Positions 1-5,534 of a DNA stretch of 5,534 nucleotides are shown here, piece after piece. Within the stretch, counting starts at the first letter, position 1; each line of letters starts with the position of its first letter. The stretch covers positions 1 to 5,534 of the forward strand of contig CANHKE010000113.1 of NCBI GenBank assembly GCA_947461155.1, read 5' to 3'. The translations under genes were made by a program, and so were the position numbers. The notes under the pieces were generated by a model, which saw nothing but the letters and a program-made list of their open reading frames with translations, searched no databases and was not told where the DNA came from. The stretch comes from Cytophagaceae bacterium. Lineage in GTDB: Bacteria > Bacteroidota > Bacteroidia > Cytophagales > Spirosomataceae.

Positions 1-1
1 G

Positions 2-2953
2 CGCGGGAATTCCAATCCGATTTACGATACGACCCGACTATACGACATCGTGCGCAACTACCACGTGGGCGGTTTCGTGCTTTTTGCCGGCTACCCGACC
101 ACCCAAGCGAACCTGGTCAATAAACTGCAGGCCATGTCCAAGGTGCCACTTTTCATCGGTATGGACCTCGAATGGGGCCTGAACATGCGCCTCGATTCCA
201 CCGTTCGCTATCCCTACCAAATGACGCTCGGCGCCATGCAAGGCAACGATGCGTTGATCGAAAAAATGGGCTTTCAAATTGCCCAACAATGCAAACGCAT
301 GGGTGTGCATATCAATTACGCACCCGTGGTGGATGTGAATAATAATCCGAATAATCCAGTCATCAACTTCCGGTCGTTTGGTGAAAACCGAGACCAAGTA
401 ACCCAAAAATCACTCGCTTACATGCGTGGATTGCAAAAAGGGGGCATCATTACGTCGGCCAAACACTTTCCCGGTCACGGAGACACGGGCGTCGATTCGC
501 ACTTTGACATTCCCGTATTAACGCATAACCGTGCGCGCTTGGATAGCCTGGAATTGTTTCCGTATGCGGAACTCATCGACAAAGGTTTACAAGGCGTGAT
601 GGTGGGCCACTTAAGTATTCCTTCGTTGGATTCTACCGCGAATTTGGCATCTACGATGTCCAAACCGATTGTCACCGGATTACTTAGAGATCAATTGAAA
701 TTCCAAGGCCTGGTCTTTACGGATGCGATGGACATGAAAGGCGCCACAAAAATGTTCCCTGAAGGACAAGCCAACGTGAAAGCCTTTCTGGCCGGAAACG
801 ACATCCTCGAAACATTTGTGGACGTTCCTGCCGCATTTAACGCGATTAAAAAGGCGCTCACCGACGGGGAAATAACGGAAGCGGAATTAGACCTCCGCGT
901 TCGCAGAATATTAAATGCCAAAGCCTGGGCGGGCCTTGATCAATACCAACCTACCGAAATCAAGCATTTGATTGAGGACTTGAACCCAATCAACGCAGAG
1001 ATTTTGAAGCGCACGCTAGCCGAAAAAACGGTCACTGTGTTGAAAAATCCAAAAGGCCTGATTCCGATTCGCGCTTTAGACAGTTTGAAAATTGCCACAT
1101 TGGCGATTGGAAAAGCGAATTATGGATCCGTTTTCCCGACCGAATTCCAAAAAATGGCCCAAAACTATGTGGAAATGGACCACTATTACCTCGATGAAAA
1201 TTCGGCAGATAGTACCATCGCGCGCATCGAAAACGCACTCAAAAATGTGGATGTCGTTCTCGTGGGACTTCATGGCATCTCTTACCGCCCGGCAAATAAC
1301 TATGCGATTAAACCCAAAATTCAAGCGTTGGTGAGTCGGTTTGCGACCGAAAAGGCCATTTACACCCATTTTGCAAACCCCTTTACCTTGAAGTCTTTTG
1401 AAAATTTGAATAAGACAGCGGGACTTGTGCTTACGTATCAAGATGGAATTGCCCAACAAGAAGCAGCAGCGATGGCGATTTTTGGTGGTATTGCGGCAGA
1501 AGGAAAACTACCGGTGAGCGCTTCTGCGGAATATCCAGCAGGCATGGGCATCATGACGCCGTCGTTGGGCCGATTGCAATACCAAGTCCTCCCGGAGGCG
1601 GTCGGTATTTCGAGCCCATTTTTAAACCAAAAAGTAGATTCCCTTGCCCAAAAAGCCATCGATATCAAAGGCGCTCCTGGTGCTGTTGTTCTCATTGCCA
1701 AAGAGGGGAAAGTGATTTATCACAAAGCCTTTGGTTCGCAAACCTATGAATCTAAGGTGCCGCTAAAAACGAGCGATATTTTTGATTTGGCATCGATTAC
1801 CAAAATTTCTACGTCCGTTCCTGCGCTGATGAAATGGCAAGATGAAGGTAAGTTCTCCGTGCAAACTACGATGGGTAATTTCATTCCAGGTTTTGAAGCC
1901 AGTAATAAAAGTGACTTAAAATACCTCGATATCCTGACACATCAAGCACGCCTACGGGCATGGATTCCTTTTTGGCAAGATTACGTGGACAGCACAAACA
2001 TGATTTTGCATAGCAAAAAATACCGCAAGCAGTTTGATGCAGATGCGTTTGTCAATAAATACCTGTTAAAATCGAATGGTGCTGAGCGTTTGAAACGGAT
2101 CATCAAAAATCAAAAAGTGATGTGGGATACCTGCGTCGATCTGAAAAATGAGGTGACGCGCTGGAAACCACGCACGCTTTCGTATGCATCTTCGGAGGAA
2201 TACCCCACTCAGGTAGCACCTAATTTATGGGCGCACCGCAGTATGGGAGCCATGATCACGGAGGCCATCAAAAATTCAGCTTTGCGAGAAAAGAAGGAAT
2301 ACGTGTATTCGGATTTGTCGTATTATTTATTGCCGCAAATCTCTACACGCATGACGGGAAAAACATGGACGAATTATTTGTCGGACACGTTTTACAAACC
2401 ACTAGGTGCGAGAACGCTGGTGTACCAAGCTGAAAAGCATTTTCCGTTGGCCCGCATTGTGCCGACCGAATACGATTCACTATTCCGGAAGACCTTGATT
2501 CACGGCAAAGTGCATGATGAAGGTGCTGCGCTTTTGGATGGGATTAGCGGACACGCCGGTTTATTCGGGAATGCGAATGATCTAGCCAAACTCATGCAAA
2601 TGTATTTGCAAAAAGGCTATTATGGGGGCAAGCAGTTCATCGACGAGAAGACGGTCAAACAATGGACTTCGTATCCATTCTCGATGGATGAAAATGCGCG
2701 TCGGGGGATCGGTTTTGACAAACCGGACCGCAAAAAGCCAGGCGTTTCGGCAGCGGAATCTGCGAGCCAAGAAAGCTTTGGCCATTCCGGATTTACGGGG
2801 ACCTATACCTGGGTAGACCCCGCACAAGACATTGTGTATGTGTTCTTGTCGAACCGTGTTTATCCAACGCGTAACAACAGTCGGATTTCGGATGCCAATA
2901 TTCGCACGGGCATCAACGAGGTCATTTATCAGGCGATTAAAAAAGGAAATTAA
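2..2953 (+). CDS. GH3 beta-N-acetylglucosaminidase (NagZ-like) fused to serine beta-lactamase-fold hydrolase, 5' partial
   Basis: The reading frame is open to the left edge, so the true start lies outside the window. The in-frame GTG at 50 is not the start, because the 16 codons before it already read like family sequence. Numbering from the codon at 2, 983 residues are visible. Residues 1-310 are the GH3 catalytic barrel. They contain KHFPGHGDT from K154, the D165-S-H167 loop dyad typical of NagZ-type enzymes, and FTDAMDM with the predicted nucleophile D241. Residues about 334-520 resemble the GH3 C-terminal domain. Residues about 538-975 are a beta-lactamase/PBP-like domain with S598-I-T-K601 (SxxK), Y769-S-D (YxN-type) and H928-S-G (KTG-type), so both halves look catalytically competent. 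By family, the first half would remove GlcNAc from muropeptides; the second could be a peptidase or esterase rather than a beta-lactamase. A signal peptide is expected but lost with the N-terminus. The stop overlaps the next start by one base. Oddities are R650 in a usual LTHxxGL motif and a long SxxK-YxN spacing. Confidence 0.93.
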   Translation, partial: RGNSNPIYDTTRLYDIVRNYHVGGFVLFAGYPTTQANLVNKLQAMSKVPLFIGMDLEWGLNMRLDSTVRYPYQMTLGAMQGNDALIEKMGFQIAQQCKRMGVHINYAPVVDVNNNPNNPVINFRSFGENRDQVTQKSLAYMRGLQKGGIITSAKHFPGHGDTGVDSHFDIPVLTHNRARLDSLELFPYAELIDKGLQGVMVGHLSIPSLDSTANLASTMSKPIVTGLLRDQLKFQGLVFTDAMDMKGATKMFPEGQANVKAFLAGNDILETFVDVPAAFNAIKKALTDGEITEAELDLRVRRILNAKAWAGLDQYQPTEIKHLIEDLNPINAEILKRTLAEKTVTVLKNPKGLIPIRALDSLKIATLAIGKANYGSVFPTEFQKMAQNYVEMDHYYLDENSADSTIARIENALKNVDVVLVGLHGISYRPANNYAIKPKIQALVSRFATEKAIYTHFANPFTLKSFENLNKTAGLVLTYQDGIAQQEAAAMAIFGGIAAEGKLPVSASAEYPAGMGIMTPSLGRLQYQVLPEAVGISSPFLNQKVDSLAQKAIDIKGAPGAVVLIAKEGKVIYHKAFGSQTYESKVPLKTSDIFDLASITKISTSVPALMKWQDEGKFSVQTTMGNFIPGFEASNKSDLKYLDILTHQARLRAWIPFWQDYVDSTNMILHSKKYRKQFDADAFVNKYLLKSNGAERLKRIIKNQKVMWDTCVDLKNEVTRWKPRTLSYASSEEYPTQVAPNLWAHRSMGAMITEAIKNSALREKKEYVYSDLSYYLLPQISTRMTGKTWTNYLSDTFYKPLGARTLVYQAEKHFPLARIVPTEYDSLFRKTLIHGKVHDEGAALLDGISGHAGLFGNANDLAKLMQMYLQKGYYGGKQFIDEKTVKQWTSYPFSMDENARRGIGFDKPDRKKPGVSAAESASQESFGHSGFTGTYTWVDPAQDIVYVFLSNRVYPTRNNSRISDANIRTGINEVIYQAIKKGN
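2943..2947 (+). promoter_or_regulatory. possible ribosome binding site for the epimerase-like gene
   Basis: AAGGA lies five bases before the ATG at 2953, inside the last codons of the fusion gene. It is the only start in the window with a recognisable Shine-Dalgarno-like motif. The starts at 3821 and 4384 have only A-rich or unremarkable sequence upstream. Because the upstream stop and this ATG share a base (TAATG), ribosomes could also reinitiate here without needing the motif. Confidence 0.35.
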
Positions 2954-3828
2954 TGCACATTCTTATCACGGGAGGAACCGGGTTTATCGGACAAGCGTTG
3001 CAAAAATACCTGGTAAATGCCGGGCATGACGTGCGCATTTTGTCGCGTAAATCAGGCTGGGATGTCGTGAATCAAATCATGGATCCGCATGTATTGGATG
3101 GGATCGAAGCCATTGTGCATTTGGCGGGAGCGGGGATTGCGGATCAGCGCTGGACGAACGCGCGGAAAAAAGAATTGATTGCTTCGCGCGTGGATTCAAC
3201 GCGCCTGTTAGCACGTGTCTTGCGGACGGAAAAACATCAGGTTCACACCTTCGTTTCGGCTTCGGCGATTGGTTTTTATGGAGCAGATTCAGGCCAACAA
3301 ACATGTACGGAATCGACGGAATCAGGAAGCGATTTTTTGGCGGAATGCACACAGGCTTGGGAAGATGCCGTGGATGAAATCAAAGGATTGCGTGTGGTTA
3401 AATTGCGCATTGGTTTGGTGATGGATCAGGACGGCGGCATATTTCCTGTGTTAGCTAGACCCATTCGATTCTTTGTTGGTTTTGTGCTCGGCTCAGGAAT
3501 CCAAGGTCAGTCTTGGATCCATCGGGAAGACTTAGTCCGCATGTTTGCGCAAGCGCTCACAGATGAACGCGCGCATGGTGTGTACAATGCGGTCGCACCC
3601 GAGCCGCTGACGCATGCAGCTATGACACATGAAATTGCGCGGGCGTATCACCGACCGGTCTGGTGGCCGCATGTTCCGGCATTCGCATTGCGATTGATTT
3701 TAGGTGAAATGGCCTGTTTGGTCACGGGGGGTAATTTTGTTTCGTCGGCGAAAATACAAAACGAGCTCGGTTTTACGTTTACATATAAACGCTTCTCGGA
3801 AGCGATTAAACAGTTAGTACATGTCTAA
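2953..3828 (+). CDS. TIGR01777-family (YfcH-like) NAD(P)-binding epimerase-like protein
   Basis: This 291-residue protein is an atypical extended short-chain dehydrogenase/reductase. The Rossmann dinucleotide-binding loop is at the extreme N-terminus (TGGTGFIG, G7/G10/G13), which fixes the ATG at 2953. Family landmarks follow in order: W36-D37, HLAGAGIADQRW (56-67), SRVDSTRLL (78-86), SASAIGFYG (102-110), LRIGLV (151-156), and LGSG followed by SWIH (179-190). The C-terminal section, about 240-290, matches the DUF1731-type tail, with GEMACLV and ELGFTF. Length is close to the usual 300. The normal SDR YxxxK signature is not evident, as is usual for this family. The substrate is not known for the family, so I give no reaction; a cytosolic NAD(P)-dependent role is inferred from the fold. 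It starts on the last base of the upstream stop and overlaps the next gene by 8 bases, so it sits inside one operon. Confidence 0.92.
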   Translation: MHILITGGTGFIGQALQKYLVNAGHDVRILSRKSGWDVVNQIMDPHVLDGIEAIVHLAGAGIADQRWTNARKKELIASRVDSTRLLARVLRTEKHQVHTFVSASAIGFYGADSGQQTCTESTESGSDFLAECTQAWEDAVDEIKGLRVVKLRIGLVMDQDGGIFPVLARPIRFFVGFVLGSGIQGQSWIHREDLVRMFAQALTDERAHGVYNAVAPEPLTHAAMTHEIARAYHRPVWWPHVPAFALRLILGEMACLVTGGNFVSSAKIQNELGFTFTYKRFSEAIKQLVHV

Positions 3829-4402
3829 GAAAATTTTAGTGTATTGCGGATCTTCCAAAGGGCATAATCCGATTTATGAACAGGAAGCCAAAAAGTTAGT
3901 ACATGCTTTAAAGCGCTACGATTGCGAGTTGATTTTCGGAGCAGGAAGCGTAGGGATTATGGGAGTTTTGGCGGATGAGTACTTGAAAATTGGCGGCCAT
4001 GTCGTGGGTGTAATCCCCTCATTTATGGAGCCATGGGAGGTGAAACATACCGGTATTCAAGAATGTTTTGTAACGGAATCCATGCACGCACGCAAGCAAT
4101 TTATGGCGAATCGTGCTGATGGCGTGATTGCCTTGCCAGGCGGTTTTGGGACCTTGGATGAACTGTTTGAAATGTTGACTTGGAAGCAATTGGACTTGCA
4201 TCAAATGCCGATTTCCATTTTGAACACCAATGGATATTACGATCATTTGTTGGCGCAAATGGAACATATGGTCAGCGAAGGATTTTTGAAATTACCCAAT
4301 TTAGAAGCGTTGCAAGTGGAGCAAGATCCGGATGTCTTGATTGATTGGATCATGGCCTATGAGCCTGAAAAAATGGAAAAGAAATGGATTTATCGCGGAT
4401 AA
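3821..4402 (+). CDS. LOG-family (TIGR00730) nucleoside 5'-monophosphate phosphoribohydrolase
   Basis: This 193-residue protein has the full LOG signature. It opens with KILVYCGSSKG (4-14), carries a glycine-rich loop GAGSVGIMG (40-48), has M88-H-A-R91-K92, and has the diagnostic PGGFGTLDE (106-114), whose E114 with R91 forms the expected catalytic pair. Characterised family members hydrolyse cytokinin riboside monophosphates or other nucleoside 5'-monophosphates to a free base and ribose 5-phosphate. In a free-living bacterium the actual substrate may be AMP or a modified nucleotide, and cytokinin production cannot be inferred from sequence. The length is normal for the short bacterial form. 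The start at 3821 gives a typical N-terminus and overlaps the previous gene by 8 bases, while the end overlaps the next gene by 19. Older annotations call such proteins lysine decarboxylases, which is a misnomer. It is probably cytosolic, with no signal peptide. Confidence 0.94.
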   Translation: MSKKILVYCGSSKGHNPIYEQEAKKLVHALKRYDCELIFGAGSVGIMGVLADEYLKIGGHVVGVIPSFMEPWEVKHTGIQECFVTESMHARKQFMANRADGVIALPGGFGTLDELFEMLTWKQLDLHQMPISILNTNGYYDHLLAQMEHMVSEGFLKLPNLEALQVEQDPDVLIDWIMAYEPEKMEKKWIYRG

Positions 4403-5534
4403 TTTTGCTGGTTTTGTGTAGTGCTGGGACGCTTTTTGCGCAGCAAAAGCCTGAAAATTTAGGCTCTGCGATTAATAGCAATTACGCGGAATTAAATCCG
4501 GTGATGGCACCGGATGGGAATACCTTGTATTTTGGGCGTAAAAATCATCCGGCCAACAAATATGGCACGCAAGGCTCGGAGTCAGTGGCTGGTTCGCAGG
4601 ACATTTGGTATAGTGAACGCGTGGGGGAGGCCTGGTCTACGGCGCGGCGCATGCCGGACGTCCTGAATCGGGATCAATACAATACGATTTTATCTATTTC
4701 ACCCGATGGGCAAACGATGTTATTGAAAGGTTCCTACGTCAATGGCACGTACGAAACGCGCGGATTTTCAATCGCCAAAAAGCAAGTGGGCGGCTGGTCG
4801 ATACCTGAAAAAATCGACATTCCATCTTATGAGCGGATGAGCAAGGGATTGAATGAATATGCCTATTTGTCCATGGATGGCAAAACCTTGTTGCTGGCTT
4901 TTTCAGAGAAAAAGAAAAGTGATCGCGACGATATTTATGTGAGTTTTCTACAGGCGAATGCTTGGACCAAACCCGAGCGTCTGAATGATGCCATCAATAC
5001 TGAATATTCAGAAACCACGCCTTTTCTAGCGGCTGACGGGGTGACGCTGTATTTCTCGTCTGACCGACCTGGCGGCCAAGGGAGTCAAGATATTTACATG
5101 ACGAAGCGTTTGGGGCAGGGCTGGACGTCGTGGCGCAAGCCGGTGAACATCGGTCCTCCCGTGAATACGCCTGCTTATGACGCCTATTATACCTTGGCCG
5201 CGAAAGGCGATTATGCCTATTTTTTGTCCTCGACGGAAACGGGCAAAAAGGATATCTTTCGGATTGCGATGGAACCGGAGCCGGTGGTGGCTGCGGTGGC
5301 GAAGGAGGAACCGATCATCCAACAAGATGTGAAGAGCAGCCCGCGGATTGCTTCGTCGGAAACTTCCGCGTCGGTCGTGTTATTATCGGGAAAGATTTTG
5401 AATGGTTCGGGCGTGGTTCCAGGTGGGGCGACTGTGGCCTATGAGGATTTGAAAACGGGTAAGATTATTGGTCAGGCGACGCCGGATCCGGGTACTGGTC
5501 AGTATAAATTAGTGCTTCCTTATGGGATCAATTA
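4384..5534 (+). CDS. exported PD40/WD40-like beta-propeller protein with carboxypeptidase-regulatory-like domain, 3' partial
   Basis: The frame is open from the ATG at 4384 to the right edge, giving 383 visible residues with no stop. An in-frame TGA at 4366 leaves this ATG as the natural start, 19 bases inside the LOG gene. Residues 1-19 form a signal peptide (hydrophobic IILLVLCSAGTLFA, likely cut before Q20-Q21). C12 is not in a good lipobox, so a lipoprotein is not supported. Five PD40-type repeats follow: NPVMAPDGNTLYF (38-50), SISPDGQTMLL (104-114), YLSMDGKTLLLAF (161-173), PFLAADGVTLYFSSDRPGG (213-231) and YTLAAKGDYAYF (269-280). Several are followed by a DIW/DIY/DIF strand (73, 183, 236, 290). 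A Pro/Val/Glu/Ser-rich linker spans about 297-330. Residues from about 331 (LLSGKILNGSG, then GATVAYEDLKTGK) look like a carboxypeptidase-regulatory-like fold. By family, an OmpA-type peptidoglycan-binding domain often comes next; it would lie beyond the window. The likely site is the periplasm or outer membrane, with a structural or binding role rather than an enzymatic one. Confidence 0.9.
   Translation, partial: MDLSRIILLVLCSAGTLFAQQKPENLGSAINSNYAELNPVMAPDGNTLYFGRKNHPANKYGTQGSESVAGSQDIWYSERVGEAWSTARRMPDVLNRDQYNTILSISPDGQTMLLKGSYVNGTYETRGFSIAKKQVGGWSIPEKIDIPSYERMSKGLNEYAYLSMDGKTLLLAFSEKKKSDRDDIYVSFLQANAWTKPERLNDAINTEYSETTPFLAADGVTLYFSSDRPGGQGSQDIYMTKRLGQGWTSWRKPVNIGPPVNTPAYDAYYTLAAKGDYAYFLSSTETGKKDIFRIAMEPEPVVAAVAKEEPIIQQDVKSSPRIASSETSASVVLLSGKILNGSGVVPGGATVAYEDLKTGKIIGQATPDPGTGQYKLVLPYGIN

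Larger units (their letters stand above)
2..5534 (+). other. four-gene overlapping operon, both ends open
   Basis: All four coding regions run in the same direction and overlap at each junction: TAATG at 2951-2955 (1 base), 3821-3828 (8 bases) and 4384-4402 (19 bases). No junction leaves room for a promoter or terminator, so one transcript is the simplest reading. The promoter lies left of the window and the terminator right of it. Order: peptidoglycan-directed fusion enzyme, epimerase-like protein, LOG enzyme, exported propeller protein. Co-transcription is inferred; a shared pathway is not shown by the sequence. Confidence 0.75.

Noticed and set aside
7..12. GAATTC at the left edge as a cloning junction
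   Set aside because: The same six bases occur again at 1142-1147 inside the gene, and coding sequence continues through the edge, so it is not evidence of a vector join.
50..52. GTG as the start codon of the fusion gene
   Set aside because: The frame is open back to base 2 and the codons before 50 encode sequence that fits the GH3 family (PIYDTTRLYDIV leading into the NYHVGG segment). Starting at 50 would also remove the export signal and part of the barrel.
38..406. Reverse-strand open frames, such as 38-406, 1076-1459 and 5026-5325
   Set aside because: They lie opposite well-supported genes, their translations resemble no family I know, and they are best explained as shadows of the + strand coding sequence.
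2227..2433. Short + strand frames within the fusion gene (1092-1334, 2227-2433, 2622-2816)
   Set aside because: They are out of frame with the clear lactamase and GH3 motifs, have no ribosome site and give translations without recognisable features.
3812..3905. 12-base direct repeat AGTTAGTACATG at 3812-3823 and 3894-3905, the first copy covering the LOG start codon
   Set aside because: Both copies encode Leu-Val-His in their own genes (end of the epimerase-like protein, start of the LOG protein). Two short copies with no symmetry and no further copies seen look like coincidence rather than an operator or attachment site.
4391..4430. Lipoprotein signal at C12 of the last gene
   Set aside because: The residues before C12 are Leu-Val-Leu, with no Gly/Ala/Ser at -1, and the hydrophobic stretch continues past the cysteine to a better type I site before Q20.

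Overview
The window looks like a Bacteroidota chromosome fragment, possibly from a flavobacterial or related lineage, at moderate GC. The main reasons are a fusion of a family 3 glycoside hydrolase with a serine beta-lactamase-fold domain, which I know chiefly from this phylum, and a secreted protein with PD40-type propeller repeats followed by a carboxypeptidase-regulatory-like domain, also typical of this phylum. Start sites are A-rich with weak or absent Shine-Dalgarno motifs, which fits. The assignment rests on recognising the families, not on a search.

Layout: all four genes lie on the + strand and there is no non-coding gap. (1) Bases 2-2953 hold the GH3/beta-lactamase fusion, which enters from the left edge without its N-terminus. 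(2) Bases 2953-3828 hold a TIGR01777-family (YfcH-like) NAD(P)-binding epimerase-like protein. (3) Bases 3821-4402 hold a LOG-family nucleotide phosphoribohydrolase. (4) Bases 4384-5534 hold an exported beta-propeller protein that runs off the right edge. Successive genes overlap by 1, 8 and 19 bases, so they are almost certainly co-transcribed and may be translationally coupled. I see no promoter, terminator, RNA gene, mobile element, CRISPR array or long repeat.

How the genes may work together: the first gene should act on peptidoglycan or muropeptides in the periplasm, and the last is an exported, probably envelope-associated protein. Between them sit two Rossmann-fold cytosolic enzymes whose physiological substrates are uncertain. 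A shared envelope-maintenance theme is possible, but the two cytosolic genes do not demonstrate it. This looks like an ordinary core-genome stretch rather than an accessory island. The items most worth a second look are the enzyme fusion with both catalytic sets intact, an arginine replacing a usually conserved glycine in its lactamase half, the large insert in that half, and the PorE-like domain order of the last gene.
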